Positions 51,598 to 59,254 of a DNA stretch of 64,000 nt are shown here, one piece after another. This stretch comes from Streptomyces sp. Je 1-79. Lineage in GTDB: Bacteria > Actinomycetota > Actinomycetes > Streptomycetales > Streptomycetaceae. Position numbers and translations under genes: made by a program. Location: positions 100,157 to 164,156 of the forward strand of contig NZ_JAMGSL010000010.1 of assembly GCF_025195125.1 (NCBI RefSeq). Direction: 5' to 3'. Under the pieces are notes generated by a model. The model was not told where the DNA came from. It did not search any database and was given only the letters and a program-made list of their open reading frames with translations. Each line of letters starts with the position of its first letter. The first letter of the stretch is position 1.

Positions 51598-52016
51598 CAC
51601 AGCTCACCTGCTTCGCGCTTAACGATCTTGCACTTCATCGGCAGCTTGTGGGCCGCACGGGTCAGGGCCTCGCGCGCGATCTTCTCGTTCGGGTAGGACA
51701 GCTCGAACATCACCCGACCGGGCTTGACGTTCGCGATCCACCACTCCGGCGAACCCTTACCGGAACCCATGCGGGTCTCGGCAGGCTTCTTGGTCAGCGG
51801 GCGGTCCGGGTAGATGTTGATCCAGACCTTGCCGCCACGCTTGATGTGGCGGGTCATCGCGATACGAGCCGCCTCGATCTGGCGGTTGGTCACGTACGCC
51901 GGAGTGAGGGCCTGAATGCCGTACTCGCCGAACGCAACCTGCGTACCACCCTTGGACATACCGCTGCGCTTCGGGTGGTGCTGCTTGCGGTGCTTGACCC
52001 TACGGGGGATCAGCAT
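51597..52016 (-). CDS. rplP: 50S ribosomal protein L16
   Basis: 139 residues: MLIPRRVKHRKQHHPKRSGM, GEYGIQALTPAYVTNRQIEA, RPLTKKPAETRMGSGKGSPE. Organises the A-tRNA site of the 50S. Confidence 0.97.
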   Translation of the reverse strand: MLIPRRVKHRKQHHPKRSGMSKGGTQVAFGEYGIQALTPAYVTNRQIEAARIAMTRHIKRGGKVWINIYPDRPLTKKPAETRMGSGKGSPEWWIANVKPGRVMFELSYPNEKIAREALTRAAHKLPMKCKIVKREAGEL

Positions 52017-52021
52017 TTCGG

Positions 52022-52858
52022 TCAGGCCTCCGTTCCGGTGCTCTCAGCAGCCGGAGCGGCGGCGGGAGCGTCGGCCTTGGGGGCCTCGGCAGCCTGAGCC
52101 TGCTGCGGCTTGCGACCGCGACCGCCACGCTCGCCACCGCGACCACCGCGGCCACCGGCCGGACGGTCACCGGCGCCACGGGCCGGGCGGTTACCCGCAC
52201 GGGCCGCTGCGTTCTCGGCGCGGACCTCGGCGATGTTCTTGACATCGCCCTTGTAGATCCAGACCTTCACGCCGATGCGGCCGAAGGTCGTCTTGGCCTC
52301 GAAGAAGCCGTAGTCGACGTTCGCGCGGAGGGTGTGCAGGGGCACACGGCCCTCGCGGTAGAACTCCGAGCGGGACATCTCGGCGCCGCCGAGGCGACCG
52401 CCGCACTGGATCTTGATGCCCTTGGCGCCGGCCTTCATCGTGCCCTGCATGCTCTTACGCATGGCGCGACGGAAGGAGACGCGGGAGGAGAGCTGCTCGG
52501 CAACGGCCTGGGCGACCAGCTGAGCGTCCATCTCGGGGTTCTTGACCTCGAGGATGTTCAGCTGGACCTGCTTGCCCGTGAGCTTCTCGAGGTCGCCGCG
52601 GATGCGGTCGGCCTCGGCGCCACGGCGGCCGATGACGATGCCGGGACGCGCGGTGTGGATGTCCACCCGCACGCGGTCACGGGTGCGCTCGATCTCAACC
52701 TTCGAGATGCCGGCGCGCTCCATGCCGGACGTCATCATCCGACGGATGGCGACGTCTTCCTTGACGTAGTCCTTGTACAGCTTGTCGGCGTACCAACGGG
52801 ACTTGAAGTCCGTGGTGATGCCGAGCCGGAACCCATGCGGGTTAACCTTCTGGCCCAT
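52022..52858 (-). CDS. rpsC: 30S ribosomal protein S3
   Basis: 278 residues. MGQKVNPHGFRLGITTDFKS and the KH domain GIVIGRRGAEADRIRGDLEK are diagnostic; the C-terminal tail of about 60 residues is rich in Ala, Arg and Gly (GGRGGRGGERGGRGRKPQQA), longer than in E. coli. ATG overlaps the rplV stop as TAATG. Confidence 0.97.
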   Translation of the reverse strand: MGQKVNPHGFRLGITTDFKSRWYADKLYKDYVKEDVAIRRMMTSGMERAGISKVEIERTRDRVRVDIHTARPGIVIGRRGAEADRIRGDLEKLTGKQVQLNILEVKNPEMDAQLVAQAVAEQLSSRVSFRRAMRKSMQGTMKAGAKGIKIQCGGRLGGAEMSRSEFYREGRVPLHTLRANVDYGFFEAKTTFGRIGVKVWIYKGDVKNIAEVRAENAAARAGNRPARGAGDRPAGGRGGRGGERGGRGRKPQQAQAAEAPKADAPAAAPAAESTGTEA

Positions 52859-53205
52859 TACCGGGTTCCTTCCTTGCTGCTGACGACCACGGTGATGTGG
52901 CTGGTCCGCTTACGGATCCGGTAGGCACGGCCCTGAGCACGCGGACGGAACCGCTTCAGGGTCGGGCCCTCATCCACGAACGCCTCGCTGATGTACAGCG
53001 AAGAGGCGTCACTGTGGTCGTAGTTGTGCGCGGCGTTGGCAATGGCGCTGTCCAGCACCTTGCCGACCGGCACGCTCGCGGCCTGCGGGGCGAAACGCAG
53101 GACCGCCTGAGCCTCCGTGGCATCCATGCCACGGATAAGGTCCACCACTCGGCGGGCCTTCATGGGCGTGACGCGGATGTACCGCGCCTGGGCCCTGGCT
53201 TCCAT
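52858..53205 (-). CDS. rplV: 50S ribosomal protein L22
   Basis: 115 residues: MEARAQARYIRVTPMKARRV, VDLIRGMDATEAQAVLRFAP, RPRAQGRAYRIRKRTSHITV, the beta-hairpin that lines the exit tunnel. ATG 53205 is chosen (AAGGA upstream); the frame from 53235 would add ten residues without homology. Confidence 0.96.
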   Translation of the reverse strand: MEARAQARYIRVTPMKARRVVDLIRGMDATEAQAVLRFAPQAASVPVGKVLDSAIANAAHNYDHSDASSLYISEAFVDEGPTLKRFRPRAQGRAYRIRKRTSHITVVVSSKEGTR

Positions 53206-53247
53206 GGTTGTCCTTCCAGTGTCTGTCATGGTCATTCCACCCCGCTA

Positions 53248-53529
53248 CTAGCGGCGCTTCGACTTCCGGTCGTCCTTCACGTGACCCCGGAAGGTGCGCG
53301 TCGGCGAGAACTCGCCGAGCTTGTGGCCGACCATCGACTCGGTGACAAACACCGGAATGTGGGTCTTGCCGTTGTGCACCGCGATCGTGTGGCCGAGCAT
53401 GGCCGGGATGATCATCGAGCGACGGGACCAGGTCTTGATGACGTTCTTGGTACCGGCTTCGTTCTGGGCGTCCACCTTCTTTACGAGGTGGCCGTCAACG
53501 AAGGGTCCCTTCTTGAGACTGCGCGGCAT
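53248..53529 (-). CDS. rpsS: 30S ribosomal protein S19
   Basis: 93 residues: MPRSLKKGPFVDGHLVKKVD, RRSMIIPAMLGHTIAVHNGK, HKLGEFSPTRTFRGHVKDDR. Sits in the 30S head beside S13. Confidence 0.97.
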   Translation of the reverse strand: MPRSLKKGPFVDGHLVKKVDAQNEAGTKNVIKTWSRRSMIIPAMLGHTIAVHNGKTHIPVFVTESMVGHKLGEFSPTRTFRGHVKDDRKSKRR

Positions 53530-53541
53530 CTAAACCCGCTC

Positions 53542-54378
53542 CTAGCGCTTCTTGTTCGTCTTGCGGCGGCGGACGATGTACTTGCTCGAAGCCTTCTTCG
53601 GCGAGCGAGTACGACCCTCCTTCTGACCCCACGGGGAGACCGGGTGGCGACCACCGGAGGTCTTACCCTCACCACCACCGTGCGGGTGGTCCACCGGGTT
53701 CATCGCCACACCGCGAACGGTCGGGCGAACGCCCAGCCAGCGCTTGCGGCCGGCCTTGCCCCAGTTGATGTTCGACTGCTCGGCGTTGCCGACCTCGCCG
53801 ATGGTGGCGCGGCAGCGGGCGTCGACCAGACGGATCTCACCGGACGGCATACGAAGGTGGGCCATCGTGCCCTCCTTCGCCAGCAGCTGCACGGAGGCAC
53901 CCGCGGAACGGGCGAACTTGGCGCCACCACCGGGACGGAGCTCGATCGCGTGGATCGTGGTACCGACCGGGATGTTGCGGAGCGCCAGGTTGTTGCCGGG
54001 CTTGATGTCCGCGCCGGGGCCGTTCTCGACGCGGTCACCCTGCGTCAGACCCTTGGGGGCGATGATGTAGCGCTTCTCGCCGTCCACGTAGTGGAGCAGC
54101 GCGATGCGCGCGGTGCGGTTGGGGTCGTACTCGATGTGAGCGACCTTGGCCGGCACGCCGTCCTTGTCGTGACGACGGAAGTCGATCACGCGGTAGGCGC
54201 GCTTGTGGCCGCCACCCTGGTGTCGAACCGTGATCCGACCGGTGTTGTTACGGCCGCCCTTGCTGTGCAGGGGGCGGACCAGCGACTTCTCCGGCGTGGA
54301 CCGCGTGATCTCGACGAAGTCGGCTACGGAGGAGCCACGGCGGCCCGGCGTAGTCGGCTTGTACTTGCGGATTCCCAT
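53542..54378 (-). CDS. rplB: 50S ribosomal protein L2
   Basis: 278 residues: MGIRKYKPTTPGRRGSSVAD, VAHIEYDPNRTARIALLHYV, GVAMNPVDHPHGGGEGKTSG. One of the most conserved 50S proteins, needed for subunit joining and peptidyl transfer. Confidence 0.98.
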   Translation of the reverse strand: MGIRKYKPTTPGRRGSSVADFVEITRSTPEKSLVRPLHSKGGRNNTGRITVRHQGGGHKRAYRVIDFRRHDKDGVPAKVAHIEYDPNRTARIALLHYVDGEKRYIIAPKGLTQGDRVENGPGADIKPGNNLALRNIPVGTTIHAIELRPGGGAKFARSAGASVQLLAKEGTMAHLRMPSGEIRLVDARCRATIGEVGNAEQSNINWGKAGRKRWLGVRPTVRGVAMNPVDHPHGGGEGKTSGGRHPVSPWGQKEGRTRSPKKASSKYIVRRRKTNKKR

Positions 54379-54418
54379 TTCTCAGTCCTCGTCCGATTCC
54401 GGACGATCCAGACCGCCG

Positions 54419-54742
54419 TTAGGCGGTCGGACCGCCGAAGATGTCGATACGGTTGCCCTCGGCAAGGGTCACGATGGCGCGCTTGGTGTCCTTGCGCTTG
54501 CCGAAACCGGCCTTGGTGCGCTTGCGCTTACCCTGGCGGTTGATCGTGTTGACCCCGGTGACCTTGACCGAGAAGACCGCCTCGACGGCCTGCTTGATCT
54601 GGGTCTTGTTGGCGCCGGGCGCAACGATGAACGTGTACTTGTTCTCGTCGAGCAGCGCGTAGCTCTTCTCGGAAACAACCGGCTTGACGAGAATGTCGCG
54701 CGGGTCCGTGAAGGTCTTGCTGGTGATCGTGGCCTCGGACAT
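54419..54742 (-). CDS. rplW: 50S ribosomal protein L23
   Basis: 107 residues: DPRDILVKPVVSEKSYALLD, KYTFIVAPGANKTQIKQAVE. Docking site for trigger factor and SRP at the tunnel exit. ATG overlaps the rplD stop as TGATG. Confidence 0.97.
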   Translation of the reverse strand: MSEATITSKTFTDPRDILVKPVVSEKSYALLDENKYTFIVAPGANKTQIKQAVEAVFSVKVTGVNTINRQGKRKRTKAGFGKRKDTKRAIVTLAEGNRIDIFGGPTA

Positions 54743-55392
54743 CAGGCCTCGCTCCCTTCGTTGTCAGCGGCCTTGGGGCCAGACACGAAGGACTCGAGGG
54801 CGGCCTGGGTGAAGACCACGTCGTCGGATCGCATCACGTCGTACGTGTTCAGCTGGCCCGGCTCCAGGATGTGCACCTGGGGCAGGTTGCGGGCGGACAG
54901 CCACGCGGCCTCGTCGGAGCGCTCGACGACCAGGAGCAGGTTCTTGCGCTCCGAGATCTTGCCGAACAGCGTCTTGGCGGCCTTGGTGGAGATGTCACCC
55001 TCGACCACGCCGGAGACGACGTGGATGCGGGAGTGGTTCGCCCGGTCGGAGAGGGCACCGCGGAGGGCGGCGGCCTTCATCTTCTTGGGGGTCCGCTGCG
55101 AGTAGTCACGCGGCACGGGACCGTGCACGACGCCACCACCGGCGAACTGCGGGGCGCGGGTCGAACCCTGACGGGCGCGGCCGGTGCCCTTCTGGCGGTA
55201 CGGCTTCTTGCCACCACCACGGACCTCGCCACGCGTCTTGACCTTGTGCGTGCCCTGACGGGCGGCGGCCAGCTGCGCGACGACGACCTGGTGGATCAGC
55301 GGGATGCTGATCTTGGCCTCGAAGATCTCGGCCGGGAGCTCGACGGTCCCGGTCTTGTCGCCGGAGGGCGACAGAATGTCAATGGTGCTCAT
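54742..55392 (-). CDS. rplD: 50S ribosomal protein L4
   Basis: 216 residues: MSTIDILSPSGDKTGTVELP, the tunnel loop KTRGEVRGGGKKPYRQKGTG, RARQGSTRAPQFAGGGVVHG. In E. coli L4 also represses the S10 operon. Confidence 0.97.
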   Translation of the reverse strand: MSTIDILSPSGDKTGTVELPAEIFEAKISIPLIHQVVVAQLAAARQGTHKVKTRGEVRGGGKKPYRQKGTGRARQGSTRAPQFAGGGVVHGPVPRDYSQRTPKKMKAAALRGALSDRANHSRIHVVSGVVEGDISTKAAKTLFGKISERKNLLLVVERSDEAAWLSARNLPQVHILEPGQLNTYDVMRSDDVVFTQAALESFVSGPKAADNEGSEA

Positions 55393-55396
55393 ATCC

Positions 55397-56041
55397 TCAG
55401 GCCCCCTTGGCCGCGGTGCGGACCAGGACGAGGCCGCCGTTCGGACCAGGAACCGCGCCCTTGATCAGGAGCAGGCCCTTCTCCGCGTCAACGGCGTGAA
55501 CGGTCAGGTTCTGGGTGGTCACGCGCTCGTTGCCCATACGGCCGGCCATGCGCATGCCCTTGAAGACACGGCCCGGGGTGGCGCAGCCACCGATCGAACC
55601 GGGCTTACGGTGCACGCGGTGGGCACCGTGGGAGGCCTTGCCACCACGGAAGTTGTGGCGCTTCATGACACCGGCGAAGCCCTTGCCCTTGCTCTTACCG
55701 GTGACGTCGACCTTCACACCGGCCTCGAAGAGCTCGGCGGTGATCTCCTGGCCGAGCGTGTACTCGGAGGCGTCAGCGGTGCGGAGCTCCACAAGGTGAC
55801 GGCGCGGGGTGACGTCGGCCTTGGCGAAGTGACCCTTGAGGGGCTTGTTCACCTTGCGCGGGTCGATCTCGCCGAAGGCGATCTGGACCGACTCGTAGCC
55901 GTCGATGTCGTTCGTACGCACCTGGGTCACGACATTGGGGCCGGCCTTGACGACGGTCACCGGGACAACCCGGTTGTTCTCGTCCCAGACCTGCGTCATG
56001 CCGAGCTTCTCGCCCAGGATGCCCTTGATGTTCTTAGCCAT
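55397..56041 (-). CDS. rplC: 50S ribosomal protein L3
   Basis: 214 residues: MAKNIKGILGEKLGMTQVWD, MKRHNFRGGKASHGAHRVHR, KPGSIGGCATPGRVFKGMRM. Its loop reaches the peptidyl transferase centre. Confidence 0.97.
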   Translation of the reverse strand: MAKNIKGILGEKLGMTQVWDENNRVVPVTVVKAGPNVVTQVRTNDIDGYESVQIAFGEIDPRKVNKPLKGHFAKADVTPRRHLVELRTADASEYTLGQEITAELFEAGVKVDVTGKSKGKGFAGVMKRHNFRGGKASHGAHRVHRKPGSIGGCATPGRVFKGMRMAGRMGNERVTTQNLTVHAVDAEKGLLLIKGAVPGPNGGLVLVRTAAKGA

Positions 56042-56054
56042 CTCGCGCGTCACC

Positions 56055-56363
56055 TCAGAGCTTGATCTCGATGTCGACGCCCGCCGGCAGGTCGAGGCGC
56101 ATGAGCGAGTCAACCGTCTTCGGCGTGGGGTCGAGGATGTCGATGAGGCGCTTGTGCGTCCGCATCTCGAAGTGCTCGCGCGAGTCCTTGTACTTGTGCG
56201 GCGACTTGATGACGCAGTACACGTTCTTCTCAGTGGGCAGCGGCACCGGGCCCGCGACCGACGCACCAGTGCGCGTCACCGTCTCGACGATCTTCTTCGC
56301 CGAGGAGTCGATGACCTCGTGGTCGTAGGCCTTGAGCCGGATGCGGATCTTCTGTCCCGCCAT
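56055..56363 (-). CDS. rpsJ: 30S ribosomal protein S10
   Basis: 102 residues: MAGQKIRIRLKAYDHEVIDS, PLPTEKNVYCVIKSPHKYKD, KTVDSLMRLDLPAGVDIEIK. First gene of the S10 cluster; also the NusB partner (NusE) in antitermination. No tuf gene lies directly upstream here. Confidence 0.97.
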   Translation of the reverse strand: MAGQKIRIRLKAYDHEVIDSSAKKIVETVTRTGASVAGPVPLPTEKNVYCVIKSPHKYKDSREHFEMRTHKRLIDILDPTPKTVDSLMRLDLPAGVDIEIKL

Positions 56364-56888
56364 GGCTACTCAGTAGTCCTGTCTCTCGTAACGCTCTGGA
56401 CTCGGGGGCCCTCATGACTCTGCCTCCGACCCACGCGGTCGGGCGTGTCGCACTCCCTCTACGCAGAAATCCATAGGGATTTCCCAACCAAGGGGGTGCG
56501 GTCGCTGGCCGCGAGTCCGGGGGCAGGCTGCAATATCTGCGAGAGGCCACCGAGTGCCTGGTCGGCACCCCGCTGACGCTTCCCGGAAGATTCCCGTACG
56601 TCCGCTCCTGAGAAGGAGCGACGAGTACTGTGGGACTCGCTTCCGGTCCCCCCGACGGGAGGCGCGCAGCATCGGCACTCAACCGAGCAACCCCGACAGT
56701 CTGCCATACGCAGCGGCGGGCTGGCCAATCGAGCCGGAGAGAATACCCCGGACGTGACGCAAGTCAAACGTCGACCCTCCGGGCCGCGGGCGCCGGTCTG
56801 CCGCCGTCTCCGCCGATGCGCGGGTCCGCCGGCCCCGTCGACGGCGGTACGCCACGCGCTTGTCGCCTTCTCCCCCTGTTCGGGCCCC
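56364..56888. other. rpsJ upstream region (525 bases, no gene)
   Basis: No convincing gene. It holds the candidate S10 promoter at 56740-56767 and, downstream of it, a leader of about 370 bases before rpsJ. The leader is less GC-rich in places (for instance GGGAAATCCCTATGGATTTC near 56460-56480, an imperfect hairpin) and could carry control signals. Confidence 0.6.
56740..56767 (-). promoter_or_regulatory. Candidate vegetative promoter of the S10 cluster
   Basis: On the minus strand TTGACT (56767-56762), 16 bases, TATTCT (56745-56740): a close match to HrdB-type consensus TTGACN/TANNNT. It is the best-looking promoter upstream of rpsJ. Confidence 0.65.
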
Positions 56889-58070
56889 TCAGGTGCGGGT
56901 GACCACCCCGTGGCAGTCCTCCCCCGCTTCCGCGAGGTCCTTGCTCCGGTCGTACGGGTCGACCTCCGGCCCGGTGCGGGGTGGCTTGGCGGCCAGGTCC
57001 TCGCTGAACTCGGGATGCAGGAACCCGGTCCCGTCCCTCGTGCAGTCGTCGTTGCCGGCGGACTCCTCCATCCGGAGGACGTTGAGCCTGCCGGGGGTCG
57101 CCAGGATCCTTGACGGGTCGTACAGGGCGAAGGTCATCTGGCGGCGGACGACGGTTCGCGCCACCTCGTCGAAGCCGGGGCGGGTCTTCACCAGCGGGTA
57201 GACGAAGGTGTAGTCCGCGTGGATCAGGACCTCGCCCGGGCGCTCCCCCGCGACGAACGTCGTCCGCCCGCGGGTCTTGACCACGTCGCCGACGAGCCGC
57301 ACCTCGGCCGGGTCGAAGCGGCTGAACAGCCACAGCGGGTTGTGCTTCTCGTCCGGTCGGCTGAGCGCGCGGTCGACGATCCCGTGGACGTCCTTCTGCC
57401 GGGGGTCGAGCAGCTCGATCGCCTCGGTCGGCCGCTGCCCGCGCAGCGTTGCCGGATCCAGGTTCGCGGTGACCAGGAACCTCCTGGCCATGTCGAGCCC
57501 CTGCGCCACCCGCTCCTGCGACAGCCCGCCGACCGCCTTCGCCCGGGGCAGCTCGATCCCGGCGGCCCCATCGGCCCAGCGGAGGGCCGGGGAGCCCTTG
57601 AAGGGCTCCTTGAGCGTCGGGCGGTCAGGGAACGCCTCCTCGGGCGGCGCCTGGGTGGGGCGCGCGGTCTCGGCCGCGAGCGGGGTGCGGTCCCCCGGGC
57701 CGCCGAGGCCCTCGGGCAACCGGTCGGTGATCAGGTCCGGGCGCAGCGCGAGCAGCAGGAGGCCGGCGGCCAGGGTGATCCCGACGACGCCCTTGACCTG
57801 GCGCCGGGCCCTGCCCCGGCGGTTCGTCTCCTGCCGGGCGGGCCAGGTCCGCCACCCCTCCGGCTCGCGCCGCTCCGGCCGGTCCTGCCGCTCCTGCCGC
57901 TCCTGCCGCCGGAACCGGTCCTGCCGCTCGTGTCGCTCCTGCCGGTCCGGCCGCCGGAGCCGCCGGCGGCGAGGCTCCGGGACAGCGTCGGAACCGACCC
58001 CGTCCTTCCGCGCCGCCTCGACGAACGCGGCCCATTCCTCGTCGGAGACCGACGGGCCCTTGTCGCTCAT
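56889..58070 (-). CDS. Membrane-anchored protein of unknown function
   Basis: 393 residues. A cytosolic head with Arg/Gln/Asp/Glu repeats (RQERHERQDRFRRQERQERQ, low complexity) precedes a single membrane segment (VVGITLAAGLLLLALRPDLI) and an extracellular domain of about 250 residues (LLDPRQKDVHGIVDRALSRP, FVAGERPGEVLIHADYTFVY). No family was recognised; such proteins are common near the S10 cluster in Streptomyces. ATG 58070 begins MSDKGPSVSDEEWAAFVE; the longer frame upstream is GC shadow. Confidence 0.72.
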   Translation of the reverse strand: MSDKGPSVSDEEWAAFVEAARKDGVGSDAVPEPRRRRLRRPDRQERHERQDRFRRQERQERQDRPERREPEGWRTWPARQETNRRGRARRQVKGVVGITLAAGLLLLALRPDLITDRLPEGLGGPGDRTPLAAETARPTQAPPEEAFPDRPTLKEPFKGSPALRWADGAAGIELPRAKAVGGLSQERVAQGLDMARRFLVTANLDPATLRGQRPTEAIELLDPRQKDVHGIVDRALSRPDEKHNPLWLFSRFDPAEVRLVGDVVKTRGRTTFVAGERPGEVLIHADYTFVYPLVKTRPGFDEVARTVVRRQMTFALYDPSRILATPGRLNVLRMEESAGNDDCTRDGTGFLHPEFSEDLAAKPPRTGPEVDPYDRSKDLAEAGEDCHGVVTRT

Positions 58071-58241
58071 GTTCCCCACCCCCGTGTCGCGCGCTGGGGT
58101 CCCGAGGGTGTCACGGTGCGCGCGGGCGGGTTCGGGCAGGCCGGGTCTGTTGATCTTTCCGTGATGCTGGGCGTCGCCGCGGGGCGGGGGTGCTCTCTCC
58201 GGGAGGCGTTGAGACGCCGCGCCCCTGGGTAGCCGCGGGGC

Positions 58242-59057
58242 ATGCACACCAGTGAGGAGATCTATCACCGGGTGCTGTGGGACCCCCGCTTCGACCCCGA
58301 GCGGTTCGTGATGGGGATCGCCGAGCGGGGGGCCGGCCCGGCGCGGGTCGGCCTGCCCGACTTCGTACCGGGCGGTGAGATCCCCTGGCACCGCGTGATC
58401 TTCTTCGAGGCCGACGGGGAGCTGGTCTGGGACCGGGCGACAGGCGTGGACCGGCTCGGCGAGACGGTGGCGGCTGACGAGGCCGTACCGCCCGAGGAGG
58501 TCCTCGCCGTGCCCGCGACCAGCCGGACCGCCGTGGCCTGGATCCCGCCCCGTCGGCTCTGGCCCCCGATCCAGCACATCCGGCGCGTGCACGACCGGCA
58601 GATCCACCGCTGGCCCCCGCACGTCAACGTCCTCTTCGGCTTCGTACCGGAGTCCGACTTCGAGCGCGCCGCCCCGCTCGTCGCCTCGGCGGCCCGGGGG
58701 GTGCGCCCCTTCCGCGCGCAGCTGGAGGGCGTCCACTGGTTCGGCCACCGTGAGGACGCGACGGTCTGGCTCGACCCCTGCGCGGGCGGTGACCGGCCGT
58801 GGCTCCGCCTGCGGGAGGCTCTGGAGGCCCGGTTCCCCCTGTGCGGCGGGCAGGCCAGGGGCTTCACGCCGCACCTGTCCCTCGGCCGCAGCCACGACCC
58901 CCACACCCTCGCCACGACCTCCGAGGCCCTGCTCGGCTCCATGACGGCCCGGGTCGCCGAGCTGGTCCTGCTCTCCCGCCGCGCCGACGAGCCGATGGGG
59001 GTACGAGCGACGGTCACGCTCGGGTCGGGCGAGGTGCGGTGGACCGCCGGTCCCTGA
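58242..59057 (+). CDS. MJ1316-type RNA-repair domain fused to a 2H phosphoesterase
   Basis: 271 residues. The N-terminal 75 residues fit the MJ1316/DUF504 domain (IYHRVLWDPRFDPERFVMGI, EIPWHRVIFFEADGELVWDR). The C-terminal half is a 2'-5' RNA-ligase-like 2H fold with the two HxNx/HxSx motifs HVNVLFGF and FTPHLSLGR. Domains of this kind are seen in RNA repair and processing, and 2H enzymes hydrolyse or form 2',3'-cyclic and 2'-5' phosphodiesters. The substrate is unknown; the fusion itself suggests end-healing of damaged RNA. Confidence 0.8.
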   Translation: MHTSEEIYHRVLWDPRFDPERFVMGIAERGAGPARVGLPDFVPGGEIPWHRVIFFEADGELVWDRATGVDRLGETVAADEAVPPEEVLAVPATSRTAVAWIPPRRLWPPIQHIRRVHDRQIHRWPPHVNVLFGFVPESDFERAAPLVASAARGVRPFRAQLEGVHWFGHREDATVWLDPCAGGDRPWLRLREALEARFPLCGGQARGFTPHLSLGRSHDPHTLATTSEALLGSMTARVAELVLLSRRADEPMGVRATVTLGSGEVRWTAGP

Positions 59058-59254
59058 CCGGTAGGGGTCCCTGCCCTTCGACACAGACAGGCCGGACCGG
59101 GCCGATCATCTGATCATTCCGCGCCGCCGCACAACCCCAGCTCCCTCTATCCCGTCTAGTCGGACGCGGATCCCGGCCTCGACCTGGCCGTCCGCCGTTT
59201 CAGGGGACTTTCGGTGACCGGTGGGGACCGGTACGGGGCGCGGGGGAAGCAGCA

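Noticed and set aside
56412..56767. Several short minus-strand frames upstream of rpsJ
   Set aside because: None has a family signature or conserved start, and they lie in what is most simply the leader of the S10 transcript.
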